Positions 48,601 to 61,700 of a stretch of DNA of 64,000 nucleotides are shown here, one piece after another. Within the stretch, counting starts at the first letter, position 1; every line of letters starts with the position of its first letter. The notes beneath the pieces are model-generated. The model saw nothing but the letters and a program-made list of their open reading frames with translations. It was not told where the DNA came from and made no database searches. The translations under genes and the position numbers were made by a program. The stretch spans positions 1,860,001 to 1,924,000 of the forward strand of contig CM031559.1 of the NCBI GenBank assembly GCA_018466975.1, in the 5' to 3' direction. Source of the stretch: Sparassis latifolia (taxonomy: Eukaryota; Basidiomycota; Agaricomycetes; Polyporales; Sparassidaceae).

Positions 48601-51388
48601 TGACTGAAATCTACAAGGAGTGCAAAAATATGATTCTTCCTGGAGGTTTCAGGTGCGCTATCCGCTTAGCCTCTGTTACATTCCACGCTGTTTCTGCAGA
48701 CCAGGCGTCAAAGTAGAACTTGGCGTCATCTACCGATAACAAATGCTATTGTCAAGTACCTGGTTATAAGACCGGTACAATATCGCTGTGATACCTGCAA
48801 CGTGCGTGCAGTAGTCCAACTTCACCCACCAAGGCACTTTGTTGCTCCGGAACGATGCGAATGATCATTCTGCTGCTGATGTTTCATTGTCAGGCTCGTT
48901 GCAGCTGCGATTGTGTTCATCGGTTGTGATGAGCGTCATCATAACCTTGGTGGTTAGCACTCACATGGCTTGCTATCGTCAATGACTGCGCCCGGATGTC
49001 GACATTCGTCGATGTCACTAGGCCAGAGCACCTCGCATAAATCGGCTCTTGATGCCACGTGGTCCATCCACGGTGAATATCAAGAGAGCCTTGCCGACGG
49101 ATGCATCCAGTACTGAGGGTCTCTTGTGCCTCTGTTGTCTGTGGGAGAGCGCGCCCACTTCATCGGCGAACTCCAGATGAATGGTAACCTCGTACCTGAA
49201 GCCGCTGGGTGTGATGTAGTCGTCTTGACAGGAGCGAGATTTGATCCCATTTCACGCCTTGTGGAAGACGTGGAAGAAGTTCATATGGAAGTATCCGGCA
49301 GCTCCGACATCGACGTATACCCATTAGCATGCGGCCACCAGGACGTCGTCTGACTGTTATCATCTAGAGTGCACCATTCAATTTCGACGTTGGGCGACGC
49401 ATGGACTTACAGGAGGCGTGCAAATGAATAGCAGAAATTTCTTCCAATCCTACCAGGCGCAAGCAGTGACGGTAAACACATCATAGGTGGGTGTGAATGC
49501 CTCGAGTCGGTATGCGCTGAAGTTTGATCGATTTCTCTGAGATTCCTATCAGTAATCAGGATCTCTACAGCTGTGCCCGAACCGCCATCGAAAAGGACCT
49601 CTCCGTCGGTTAGATCCGCCTGTATTGCTCTGTTCTTTTCTATCCTCTGCAAAAACAACGCCGGGATGACGGGTGCTGATATTGACTACCACCCAATAGA
49701 AGAAGATATAAATCTCTCGCTGGTAGCAGTTTACGCAACTTCGTGTGTGGGGCGATTGCTATGGCATGCGAGGGACATCTACGCGGACAATAATCTAGGG
49801 AGTCCAGAGGTTTCCCAGAAGGACACCCTGGCTGCAGTCCGTAGATCGAAAGTCGGCGCTGCATCCTTGTGACCAAAATGCTGTGTTGCCTGTGTAAGAC
49901 TGTAACAATACGTACATCTCATCAACCTGCGGTAGCGGTCATCCCTGAGAAGGAAGATGGTTGGGCTTGTCGCTACTAGTACCTATATACCTAGGGACCG
50001 AGAGGGCTAGCATCGACTTATTAAAGCTTCTAGTACTGTTGGTCCATCTTGTTTGACTTCATCATTGGACTGATGACTCGAGGACAAGAACTTAGCAGGA
50101 AGTGGTTTAGGAGAGGGACTCGGACAAGGGCTTCCTCAAGAGCATGCAATCTTTTCACCTGGGAGGATCAGAGCAACAAGTTTTCTGATGTCACGAAACT
50201 CGTCACAGGCCTCAACTATGTTCTCTCCATCAAGTTCTGCAAGGATCTCAGTCACAACCTCATATGTGAGGATATCCATACATTATAGTCACAGAAGCAG
50301 CATCGACTTCATTCTAGAATGTCACTCTTTTTGAGTGCGGATTGCGGAAATTGCTAACAATATACTTCACGGTGCACCAAACATAGTCAAGTTACCGCGC
50401 GTATGAACTCAATCCATTGTCTACATTGTGAGAGAATATTACTATTTATCCTCAGGTTGCTACCTCCGCCGAGGAGGGATTTGGTTCATTCACGCGCTTG
50501 TGCTTCGCACCACTTAGTACTTAGTGAGCGTCTTGGGCCGAGGGTTCTGATAGCACGGACCGTTGGTGCTCAGCGTCTAGACTAATCAATTTGTAGTGTC
50601 CCATGTAGGCCTGTATACGACATGCACCCATGCACTCAGGTACCATGTACGTCTACATAGTTCTATCGACTACTGGAGAGCATATGCTGCCGATAAGCCT
50701 CAGACGGTTCAGCGCAGTGTCTTCAATTTTTATGCTCGTCATACCGGGTTCCGTTTCCAAGCTATGTACTTAAAACTCGTATTCACTTCACGTTGTGCAT
50801 TGTTTTGCATTTTCTCGCGGGACCCTTCGCAATGTTTTTCGAAGCCATCCGGGAGCTGCACCTGGAACATGCCGTGGGACGTGTCTTCTCACAGCTGCAT
50901 GGAAGTCATAGTGGGCGCCTTAACGGAGAACATTGTCTGTCTATACAATTATGACAATTGTTGTATCCGGGGAGACCGAGTAGGTCGGTTTCATCATGGC
51001 GATCTCAATCTGATGGTGTTTCTCACACCTTCAAATGGCAATAGGGCGTCTCGTTTCGAAACTGTCAATCACTGGTGCCGGACGCCCACAGTCTGATAAA
51101 AATTCTGAGAAGTAAGTCGCCCCAAGAACCGTGTTCAGTGCCGCTCAGAATGTTGTCAATAGAGTCCACGTGTCATGACCTTCTCGGAAAGCATGCCGTG
51201 TCTCCGAAACCCACACAGCTTTGATAGTGATAGATTGAAGCCTCGCAGCACGGCCTCTGCCTCTGCACAGGCTCTCCACCTTCTTCTACCTCAAGACCAG
51301 AGATGTCATCTGATTCCATGTATTCAATGCTTCCCAGCTCATCTCGATCATATCACAATATTCTGCCGCGGCCTTTCGTCATCATTTG
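45611..51388. other. Long region without a recognised gene
   Basis: Nearly 6 kb with only short frames, the longest about 150-166 codons near 47174-47623 and 50596-51096 (+). None carries a motif I recognise, and I could not build exon chains from them. CpG content is normal, so this is not the CpG-poor debris type. It may hold long non-coding transcripts, heavily decayed genes or orphan genes. Confidence 0.45.
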
Positions 51389-51396
51389 TATAAAAA
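51389..51396 (+). promoter_or_regulatory. TATA box of C2H2 gene 3
   Basis: TATAAAAA about 70 bp before the start codon. Confidence 0.6.
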
Positions 51397-51463
51397 TCCA
51401 TGCGATATCTCAAACGAATTCGGCCTGCAGCTCCATCTCCCCAGAGTCCTCGAACTCCCTGTC

Positions 51464-52568
51464 ATGTCGCGCCAACATACCCGCACGCAGGTTTCGTTGC
51501 CAAGCATACATGAAGTGTTCCCTGGTGTGTATGCTCTACTGATAGCACTCGGTGTTTGATCGATGCCGACCGTAGTTCTCTGTCAGAGCATTTCTCTTCA
51601 AGGGCAGCGACGTCGCATCACGGCCACGTGCACCAAGCCCTCGAGGCAAGGGAAATAAATGGAAACACGACCGTAGGTTCATTACACTATTAGATGGTAG
51701 AACAATTCTGATTTACTCGGAATAGGGTCAAATCTCGACAAGCGGACATCGTACCCACGTGCCCAAGGTCGACATGAACCATTCCACACTTGTCAGACCT
51801 CTTAATCCCGAAGCACACCACTATGATAGCTTGCATGCTAGCGAAGATACTCGAAAGTGTCGTCACTACGCACGTACACAGTACTCCATGCAACCAACGC
51901 CAGCAAACTCGAACCCTGCAGGCGTTGGCAACCCTTCGCTGTCTAGTGCTGGTTTGTCAACCGCTTTTCCATCCAAATCTCCTCCAACTCCCACCCAAGC
52001 TTATTCGAGAAATCGGCGCGGGTACGACAATGATAAGAGACACGTCTGTGGATTATGTGGCAAGGGTTTCAATAGGCCCAGCAGCCTTTCAACCCATATG
52101 AACAGTCATACTGGGGAAAAACGTGAGTCGACGAGCCCTGTTGCTTACTGCACCTTGTTTATCACATTTCAATCCACGATAGCGTTTCAGTGTCCCAAGT
52201 GTGGCCAGTTATTCAGCGTCAATTCCAACATGCGTCGTCACTTCCGCACTCACGGTCCGGACGCCATCTCTCCCATTCTTCCGCCATTCGGAAGCCTCGT
52301 CGTTGGCGACCATGCATCCCCTTTCCCTCCTTTTAGCTCTCCACCGTCCACGTACTCTGGCAGGAGTGACTATCGGCCACATGTCTACGGCTCAGATATG
52401 AGCTACGGCAGCGATAGCGACTGTGAAGATGGGTCAGACCAGGGCGCCCTGAGCGACGGCGATACACGTCAAGATATCCTGGAAAAGACAAATGTCTCCT
52501 TCTCACGGATAAAGCTCGGCTCGTACTCATCCTACAGCGACTCTAGGGCCGCGCCGCGAGGGCACTAG
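51464..52568 (+). CDS. C2H2 zinc-finger transcription factor, paralog 3
   Basis: Four exons (51464-51524, 51587-51672, 51726-52122, 52183-52568) give 309 aa. It starts with a short leader and VSLPSIHEVFPEHF, then a Ser/Pro/Asn-rich stretch. The fingers are C157/C160/H173/H177 (CGLCGKGFNRPSSL...) and C185/C188/H201/H205 (CPKCGQLFSVNSN...), joined by the classic linker TGEKPFQ that is created across the third intron. After them come ILPPFGSLVVGD, a Ser/Tyr-rich tail and an acidic stretch SDSDCEDGSD. The matching 61-nt first exon in three genes fixed the true start, more than 290 bp upstream of the long open frame. Presumed nuclear; targets unknown. Confidence 0.92.
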
Positions 52569-55010
52569 ATGTGCTATTCGTTATATAACGTCGACTCGCC
52601 AACCATTTGTTGGCGTAGACAGGTCGCTGGGCTTCGGGCATACCTCTTCTCATACTCTTCTTTATTCATCTATGTCACCTTGAAGGTTGTCAACCTCGTA
52701 TGTTTGTCGCTGTTAAAAATCGTATTCCTCCAGTCGTGGTACAGCCACCGCCTATTTATTCAAGTAGCGGTGAGGACTCCCGTTATTTCTCATGAGCTTT
52801 CTGAATATTTTATTCTTTGTGCTGTCACTGTAGCTTTGCTATCGACCAACTGCTATCTATACGCTGTGTTGTATCATAGTGGGCCAGCGTGGACCTGCCG
52901 CAGGAAGGATCTGAGATTATTTAGTTATGCACCCGAGATCGATCAAAGATGTTGTATCGCACCACCCGTGTAATGTAAAAAGCAAGCCGTGCGTGTTAGA
53001 AAACCGTTGAAGTTCGTTCTGAGCTGCTGGGATTGAGAAACCGACGAAGCGCGCCTGTGCACGCGGTGGAGTCCTCAATTCTCCGCAGCTTCCCTTCTTT
53101 CTCCGACGGAAATCGGCATTGCCTTGTGCCATAGATGGCCGAGAGACCATGGCTGTGTGCACCAGACTTCGCTCGACGCTTAACCTTCCTTCTGAGTCAT
53201 CCTTCTGACGCGCAAGGACAAACCCGAGAACGTTAACGTTACAAAGATGCGCAGTAAGCCATAGAAAATTCTGAACCCATTGAATCGATCCAATGTGAGT
53301 CTCAGCATAGCAAAACCGCAGATCTCCTAATACGAGGATTGCAAACCTGATGTCAGGTTGCATGAATGAGATTCATTGAGATGAAAGCCTGAATAGTTCA
53401 GGGCTTCGAATTTCATCTTACAAAGTGGCAGAGGCCAGTCCCTCAACCAACGAGGCCACATGGGGAAGACAATGTCCACGGGATACGAGGAACTTCACTG
53501 AATTGAGGTCCATCACTCAAGCCCTGCGTCGCGGGAGACCTTCATGCGCCGCAGAAGCAAGGCCAGAAACACCTTGGGCTGGAGCGTAATATGTGGTCAA
53601 ATTCCAAGGTTGAGAACACAAGAGATTCCAACGTGGGACAAGAACGTTCGTTCATCGAGAAGCCAACCATATGTCGAAACCGGGCAGACGAGAGCTGTAG
53701 ATGCTGTGCGTTCGGGCGGCGGGAGATAGGCTGAGGAGGGATTGGGTGAGGTTAGAGTTCGTCCAAACACCTGTTAAAAAAGACTCCTGTTCTTGAGGAT
53801 GCGTCAAGGGAACTCGCATAGATCCAGTGCTTAGCCGCTTGGACGGGAGATTTTGAGAATACAGAAGCACCGTGGAAATGACAGATTTTGACGTCCATTG
53901 AAAGGTAAGAGACTTGGTGCATAGCGATTCTTGTAGCTGCGGTGGATATACAGTCTGCAGCTACGATCACATCGTGCAGAAAGAAGTCCATGAAGATGTC
54001 GCGAGTAACACGGGTACACCTATTGCAGGTTGGATGATAAGCTGACAGAAAGAACGACATCTGCGGGTCAGCACATCGACGTGTGAGTACCAAAGAATCT
54101 CGGAGAACGAGCATGTCTATCATGATAGGAATTTCGTCTGCTGGTATCATGCTCGATGCTTTCCTAATCCTTGACGGCCGCTGGAGAAGTTTGAGCTGGA
54201 ACCGTTGGATACGGTCACGGTGGAACAAACGCAAAAATAGTGTGATCAAAGTTCTTCTGTCTTCCGTCTTCGAGAGTTTCCGGTAACCTTACCTTTGAGA
54301 TGAGGACGTTCTTCTAGCCACGCTCGCGAAGGAAGCGCCTCGAGACCTGAGTAACACCATTCCGTGCTCACGGGACACGGCGATGGTGTGAAGCATCTAA
54401 CATAGTCCTGCGTCAGTGGACATGGATAAAATTAACGACAAAGAGTGAATAATCATAGCTTATCTCTGCCGGTCCCATATGCTGCTGGTGTGCTGAAGCA
54501 AAGTGCAAGTACGAAGTACTGACAGTGAATCGACTTGAGAGCGAGAAATAAGAATAATTTCGTCATTTCTGGAGTCAAGTTAGAATATAAGCCCAATCGC
54601 ATAAGTTCCAATTATTTCAGCTCGACCAAAGCCTAGTCTCTGTGGCCAACCAAGTACTGTTATGCAGAGATGTCGTGGGCTGTCCACGGAGGAGCTTGCC
54701 ATCACAACATTTTCTCTGACCTCTGCCGAGATGCATCTGTTGAACAACTGGACTTCGCGCATGCGGGGAAGATCATCGACTGGCGCTCACTGGCAGCAGA
54801 TATATTCCTGGATGTCTTTCATCACGTTTTAGCTGATCCTTATCGACAGCGCAGCTTCCGGCTTCATAGCATTTGCTTCCCTCGAGCATTCCTTGTCGTT
54901 TGCTGTGCGAGCTGAGTGCTTTCGCACGTGAGGGTGTGGGCGTTTAGTTTATGCGGCCTTCAAGTTTGAAGCTCATCAGTTCAATCATCTATCTACTTCA
55001 CCAGATCGCA
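52569..55010. other. Region without a recognised gene
   Basis: Contains frames of 130-165 codons: 52569-52973 (+), 52917-53363 (-) and 53752-54249 (-). The last reads smoothly but matches nothing I know. No exon chain was convincing. Confidence 0.45.
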
Positions 55011-55938
55011 ATGGCTAACGCTTGGGATGTCTATGCTACGCAACTGTTCCGGTGTGGCCACGGTTATCCGCTCTGGGAGCCCGAGCCCACGAAGCACGGC
55101 GAGGTACGAGTCGGTGACGTCGGGTACATGCGCGAGGGTGCCTTCTATCGTCTCTTCAACGCTACAGTTCCCGCAGATGATCCCATCAATAGTCGCTACG
55201 GTGTGCCAGACCGCACGTCCTACAAGCCGTTTCAACACAGCGACTACATACTGAATCGACTCGAGGCTGCTCTTCCAGCGCTACCCATTTGCAGCAAGAG
55301 TGTTAAATCTGTATCCGCGAGTGCACAGGCCGGCGCGTAAGTACGTCTACCCTCTAAGCTTTGCTACGCATACATATTATCGAGCCCATCCACACAGTCA
55401 GAATGTCTCTGGGGGTTTTCAGTTCGAATGCACAGACGAACAGGGTGCGCTCCTCATCATGAAGGACCCCGCCGATCGGGAAGAACTTCACCCTAGTCGT
55501 CGCATGGCTAATTACATGATGAGCAATTTCCAGAGTTGGTACGAATTTGCGACGGAGGTTTGCGAAGTCGATCTAGAACGGGACGACATCATTTTTGTGC
55601 GCGGTTGGGTAAAGACCTCTGAGTGGGCCGTCGCTGCGTTCGTGCACGAAGGGCGTGCGGCACAGCTAACGTTCAGTGGCAACTTCGGACTAACCGCGAA
55701 TGTGAACTTCTCGCTGTCCATGACAAAGGAGGTCTCTGCATTCCCCGAGCGCAATACAGGTCCTCGTCGCCGATTGCCTTCCAGCCCTAACCCTAATCTT
55801 CTCCCGGCGACACCTCAACAAAGCTCAAGTACCGTAAATTTGGCACCTCTTGATCAATGTGTGTTCCTCCACTACTACAAGATGAAAACACGCTTCTTCC
55901 TCCCGCCCAAGGCGATCAACGCAGCTGCTGGACCATAA
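55011..55938 (+). CDS. Basidiomycete-specific protein of unknown function ([12 protein letters not shown] family)
   Basis: Two exons (55011-55336, 55398-55938) give 288 aa. From memory, the sequence [12 protein letters not shown]...GYPLWEPEP...VGDVGYM...GAFYRLFNA with later ELHPSRR..NYM and [20 protein letters not shown] belongs to a multicopy agaricomycete family with no named domain or known function. It looks soluble: no signal peptide or TM helix is visible. The in-frame upstream Met at 54951 would add a hydrophobic leader, but the family starts at MANAWDV. The region before the end is Pro-rich and family-variable. The protein ends KAINAAAGP. The stop lies inside a short overlap with a WD40 fragment. 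Confidence 0.85.
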
Positions 55939-56107
55939 TGCAGTCAGGGTATGGGACGCCGACTCGGGAAAACTCCTCGTTACGCTGGAAGGCCATGTCG
56001 ACAAGGTGACGAACCTCCGTTTCTCGCCGGACGGAGAGCGCGTTGCGTCATCTTCGGACGACGCGACTGTCAGAGTGTGGAACTTGCGTACCTTGCGGGT
56101 TGCATGA
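55916..56107 (+). pseudogene. WD40-repeat fragment
   Basis: In the frame +1 relative to the gene ending at 55938, the sequence reads [19 protein letters not shown], then [20 protein letters not shown] and [12 protein letters not shown] before a stop. That is a little over one WD40 blade with the GH and WD hallmarks. No start and no further blades are present, so it is a scrap of a beta-propeller gene fused to the 3' end of its neighbour. Confidence 0.8.
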
Positions 56108-56696
56108 TGCGTGTGTAATGTGACTAGTTTTCTCGATCTATCTGTCCCTGCTAATTGCTATGTCAGAGTCTCAGATTTATGGGTTGAATTCTGAAGATAC
56201 GCACTGTACATCGCTCCAGCTACCACTAGATAACATACCCCACTATTGGATCAGACGTCTCCTTTTTTGCGTTGCCTATGAAGTACTAGTGGCTCCGGTT
56301 TATTGTCCTCGAGGGCGAAGCCCTGTGGTAGATAATAACTACTGTAGCTAACTGATGTACGGATTTGGTTTCGAATAAAACGGCGGCGTTACTTGCCTAG
56401 TTGTACTTCCTACTCGGACTCTGGAGCAGAGGCCTCTATGGAACGATTGTGTACTTCGCGATAGAAATTGTCCCGGGGTCAGCGCGGTAGGAAGACTTAA
56501 ATTCGTCCGAGCAGTGGGTGAGTTTCATCATACTCATAACATGAAGTCTCCGAATCAATCCTACACATTGGCGCTCCTGATACTGATAACGTAGGGTTGT
56601 CGCTACATACATGAGGCGTGCTTACTTATACGAGAATACAACAGCTTATTTTCTGTATTGGCCGATCACATCGGTTCAAACCAGTCGCCGGAAAAC
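56108..56696. other. Intergenic region between converging genes
   Basis: No recognised gene. It should contain the 3' ends of both neighbours. Confidence 0.55.
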
Positions 56697-57940
56697 TTAA
56701 GCGAAGCCCTTCCTCTCGCGCGTAAGGTCCTCCACTGTCTTCCACTTCCAGACACTCTGGTTCGGATTGACGAGCTCGTTGTCGTTATCCGAAAAGTCAA
56801 TTTGCCCTTCATTGAGAGTAAGACTGAGACGAGTAACTGTGAGCCAGATGAACCATCACATGTAGGAAAAACAACATACTGAAGAAGGGGAATAGGGGAG
56901 AAGTTCGAGTTATTGGCGAGCGACTCCTGCACCCCCTTCCTGGTGGTCTCAAGGTCGACGCCTTTCAAAGAAACTTCACTTATGTTCCCGAACTCCCTTC
57001 TAACGCGCTGCACGATGTCGCGCGCGTCCGTGAAACTGATGGCAGAGCCGGAGATCCGGATTTGGTCTGGGACGCGCGCCGATATAGCAGGCGTTAGAAC
57101 CAGAATGGAGAGCTCCGCGAGAGCTCGCCCGATGTCTGCCTTCGACGTGAATGTTATCTTCTTATCACGAGTACCGAGGGAGGTGTAGGTGTTGTGGTCA
57201 AAGCCAACTGCAACAGTATTTTCGTGAGAAATAATCTCTTCCGTTGTTCACTCGCTGATATCGGCGAGAGACTTACAGAATGACTGAAGGTCACACTCAG
57301 GTTCCCGTGATGAGGAAGACCAATATTTATGCCCACCGCAAAATACATCTCGAGGAAGAGCCCGCTGTAAACATCAACAAACTTGAGTTTTCCCTGGCCG
57401 AGGTCGCGCGTCTTGCGGTCGTGGGCATTCTTGTCAGCCGACTCGCGCTGGCTCCAGGCCCAATAATCCTTGCGACGGTCACTACGCCAGAATGACCAAT
57501 TCAAGGATTGCGACCAGAGTCATCCGAGACTTACACACCGAATTCAGTGGGGAAGTAAACTTTCACGTGGCGCTGTACAACGGCTTGGATCAGAGCATCC
57601 ATGAGGTCACGCGACGCCCCGCCTGGAAGTAGGTTCACGACGACATTCACACCTTCAAGTACCTTGAGGAGGGACGGGAAGGGATCCGTCTCGCTAACCT
57701 GACGGAGCTCCGCGCCCTTCGCGGCGAGGGCTTGAGCGTCACTAGATGCAGGATCACAAACGAGGTAGGAACCAGGTACGGTAGTAAGAATTCAGGAAAA
57801 CCCCAATAACATCTTGGCCTGCAAGGAGGTGGGACTCAGGGATTGAAGGAGGACGGTTCTTCAGATGGCTCACCAAGATTACCTGTGGCGCCGGCGACGG
57901 CAGCAACGTGAGCTTTGGAAGGAGCCGACAACGTAGACAT
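56697..57940 (-). CDS. NmrA-like / isoflavone-reductase-like NAD(P)-binding protein, frame disrupted
   Basis: Atypical SDR of the NmrA group, which binds NAD(P) as a redox sensor or reductase; the substrate is unknown. Exons are 57940-57874, 57818-57535, 57481-57277, 57207-56880 and 56823-56697. The start is followed by VAAVAGATGNLG, the GxxGxxG motif at residues 17-23. Later come AQALAAKGAELRQV, VNLLPGG, VYFPTEFGV, FTSKADIGRAL and the family-type ending LTLNEGQIDFS...WKWKTVEDLTRE. Two problems remain. In exon 2 one extra base near 57773 separates FLNSYY from the next conserved piece. The exon 3-4 junction is also out of phase by one unless a weak donor is used. The two cancel in length, so total coding stays a multiple of three. 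It may be a recent pseudogene or mis-modelled. Confidence 0.75.
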
Positions 57941-58030
57941 TTTTGCGTACGTGGAGTTTTGTGCGCGTGTGTGGTAGCTACTGTGTAGGCACTGGCCCGC
58001 AGCTTGGAGGTTGCCACGGCAAGGTCGGTG

Positions 58031-58038
58031 ATTTTATA
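58031..58038 (-). promoter_or_regulatory. TATA box of the NmrA-like gene
   Basis: TATAAAAT on the minus strand about 90 bp upstream of the start codon. Confidence 0.45.
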
Positions 58039-58730
58039 CTCGCTTTCTTCTCCACTTACGTTGAGCCTAGTCGCGCATTTGGATGCATATGGGTTCTGAC
58101 AACGATCCGTACCCAAAAAATAGTTGATTCTTCAACAGCTAGAATAATGTTTAGACTGGGACTGAATCAACAATAGTATCATCAGCATGTGAAGGCTGAT
58201 CATGCCCTTGCATGCGAGTCCCTGCTTGCAAGGGTTCTAGCGGAGCATGTCCAACTCACCGGTCAGCACGGACCGATGACTCTTTACGTTGTGGGGATGA
58301 CTCAGCGCTTTACTTAATGACTTCATCAGCAATTGTCACCTTCTTCTTAGTCATACTTTCCGCTCTGGAATAAGAACACCGGGCCGGTAAGTAAATTCAA
58401 GTAGGCTAAGTAAATGCTGTTAAGGCACGCAGAGGTACAAGATTGGACTCGTTACAGTATCAAAGTCAAGTAAGTAAAAAAAGAAAAATCAACTAGGCTG
58501 CAAGTGTATTCAGACACACAGAACAGTTAAGTGGGCCCTTACTTAAAAATTTCGATCAATTCTATCATACAAGCAGAAATCGTCTCGACTTCCGTGAATT
58601 CCGTCTCGTCGAGAAAATCGACGGTCAGTTCTCAGGACTAATCCTGCGAAAGGCCTTCCAATCGCCCCTTCCCAAGTGCAATTTGTAGACATTAGCACGA
58701 CTGATGGGCGGGCTCCACCAGAGTGTGAAT
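58039..58730. other. Spacer between the NmrA-like gene and the PRP8 copy
   Basis: No gene recognised. The spacer contains the truncated 3' edge of the PRP8 copy. Confidence 0.5.
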
Positions 58731-61700
58731 CTACACTTCGGAATTTAATTGCATACAACGATCTTCCTGGAGCGGGGTGTTGATCCAGGGGGTGCCGCGG
58801 TCCCAACTATCCTCAAGATCTTCCAACGTCAGATGACGATTCTGCAGGTTGGCTTCTTTGCGCTTCATTGAATATTCGGACCACACGCGAGCGAAATCCA
58901 GGAACTCGGCCTCCCATGGCTGAAGATATCTGTAGAGGTTAGGGATAAGCTGATCCTCTTCGTGCGACATCCCCTCGAAAGTGGGTAACTAAGGAAACAC
59001 AGCAATTAGAAGCTGGTACCAGGCGAGTAACAAAAACGAAATACCTCCCAACGTCAGTTTGCTTCGACCACCGAAGGTCACTCTGAGGGATAAGCACATG
59101 GCCCATGGAAAGCATACCTAAGCCCCCAAGTTCCTGAGAGACAACGTCAGTGCCCTCCGTCGGGATCGAAAAAAGTCGCACGCACCTTCAGTGTATAAAA
59201 CACTACTGGCGGAAAACGCCATGGCATCTTGCTGTTCAAACCAAGCTTGACGCGAGTTTGAATCTTGTTCTCTGCCTTAACAAGAGAGTCGAGTAGTTCA
59301 TTGGTATGGATGACAGCTTCACGGTAATATGTCATCAATCCGATAAGTGCAGTGTTCCACTTATTCACAATTTTCGAAAAAGTGGTAGACCCGGAACTCA
59401 TCAGCACTTGCCGGATCCTATTGTTGAACTGCTGGACACCTGCAGTGAGAAACATTAGCTCTGTAAATACGCCCAACCCTTCTTCTCGTACCTTCGTCCG
59501 ATACTCGAAGGAACGCCTGAGCAGTGCGCTCCTTCGACTGCTCGTTTGTCAAGTTCCATACTGCGTCCTTCAACGAGAACCGTTCCCCGCCCATCGTTCG
59601 GATTTTCGGCAGAATACGGACCTCGAACCCACACATCGAGAATAGAAGCTGAGGGTTGTCCTTCGAAAATACGCTGACGAATGTATCCTCCCATTCAATC
59701 GTCGTCAAGGAACGCGGAAGACTCTGCTTGACATTCCAGAACATGGCGCGACCCAGACTGACATCACAATCGCATACGACAGCCTCGAGGCCAGCACCGC
59801 TTGTTGTTGTACCCGATGACGTTGTTGTTGGTTGGGTCTGGATTTGCACTGAGATACTGCTGGATGAGGTCCCGGGACTCTTCTGCGGTGAAGCAGAAGA
59901 GTATATGAAGACGATCGACGTAATGCGAGTACAGTCGGATCGGATGACAAGTCTCAGTTGCAGAGTCGCGATACTGTAAGAAATTGTTTGGCATCTGCGG
60001 AGGCCCCGCCATCTCGCTCGCACGTTGGAGACCAAGAATTAACAGGTCGAGAACCAAGCTATAGTACTGGAATACGAAGGCAGAGAATTGCAAGCCGCGA
60101 ATCATTCCATATGCGTTCGTGTGTGCTATATCTACAAATAAGAGATAAGATGACGAGGCAATGCGCAAGACGTGAATTCCTACCCTTGTACGTGAGAACT
60201 GAATGGAGTAATCAGCGTCAGTACATATGTACACAGCATCTTCGACCAGACACTCACCTGTGTTATTCTTCGCGGTGATGTAATCAGCAAGATCATGGTC
60301 CAAGATAAGTCGCAACAGCCGGTTGAGGAGCGTCAAGTCAATCTTCTCATAGACTTTCGACAGGACAGTCTCCATTAGAACGTTGCATTCGCCGTCGCTG
60401 GTCTCCCATATGTCTGTCAAGTTGTTGATTCCTTGACACCACTAGAAAGACGTGCTGTCAATCTTCGACACTACGTGTTCGCTAAGAGCAAACATTACCT
60501 TGTATACAAGTAGTGGCGGCGGTTCAGTGTCCTATGAATAAATTAGTACTGATGTGAGCTACAAGGCTAATAAAAACATACTGCCGGCTTGATCCATGCC
60601 GGGAAGAGTCCTCGCTTATCCGCCCTGTCATGGACGGTCAACAAAGAAAAATGTAACAACTCTAGGTGTACGCACTCAAAGAACAGGAATTGGTCTGAGT
60701 ACTGAGGGAAGTGGTCAGTCATTTTAGCAAATCAGATGAAGATTTAGACTTACAGCGTCCGTAATCTTCTCGACGGGCTCAATGTCATAGCAAGGGATGA
60801 GCTTGTCATATGTATCGATTTGATACGAGAAAGACCTTGTAATGCCGGGTAAGAACAGATCAAAGAGGTAATCGCGCGAAACCTACATTCAAGTGGATTA
60901 TCATACGCTTGCTCAATGAGTGCAAGCTCCTCTCGTTGGGATTGGTTCAAACGTCCTTATGCAAATTTAATGATGACGATGGCACAGAAAATTGACCACT
61001 CACCTTTCACTGAGTATGCCTCCTTCAGTTTCTCGAGAGCAAGAACAAGCAGCTTGGTATCATGCTTGTAATTGAGTGGAGGGAAAGGGATGGGTGAGAA
61101 CTTGCGACTTTCCAACCAATGCACGGTTGCCGTGTAGATTGCTACGGCCTCTTCAGCACTGATATACAGTCCATCCTTCAGATATCCATGCTGTCTCTCC
61201 TGCTCAGCCTTTAAATAAAGGCGAGTCAGCCATCCCAAGTTCTTCTTCACCACCGCCTTGTCGACAGTAGCACCACGTCTAATACGCTCGCGGTTGTAGT
61301 GGGCTACAGAGCACCACCAGTGGACCTTGCTCTTGATATACCACAGAATGACGTTCTCGATCACAGTCGGCATACCGGGAACATTCCAAGGAATGTTGGC
61401 CTTCCAGCAACACCACGCCTCTGAAAGACGCTGCAAGATCGTCTTGGATTTGTTCTGCTTGATGGATTCCGGCATCATGTCTAGAATGTCGTGCATGACT
61501 GCCGCACGGAGTTCCAGATCATAGTGTGATTTGACACACTGCTTCGTCATGGTCTTCACAATACCCTCGCTGTTTTGGCCCTCAAACTGACGAGCCAAAA
61601 GGTTGCCAAGGAGCAGCACCAGGGGAAGGTTCGTGTAAGGAGACGACGATGACCGAGAATACTGATTCTGCGGAGGCGCCTGTGAGGATGCACATTTGGC

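Noticed and set aside
55782..55793. Telomere-like CCCTAACCCTAA
   Set aside because: Only two units, lying inside the coding sequence of the 288-aa protein.
33414..57940. Secondary-metabolite gene cluster (dioxygenases, regulators, NmrA-like)
   Set aside because: No backbone enzyme such as a PKS, NRPS or terpene cyclase is visible, and the genes are far apart with no shared signals.
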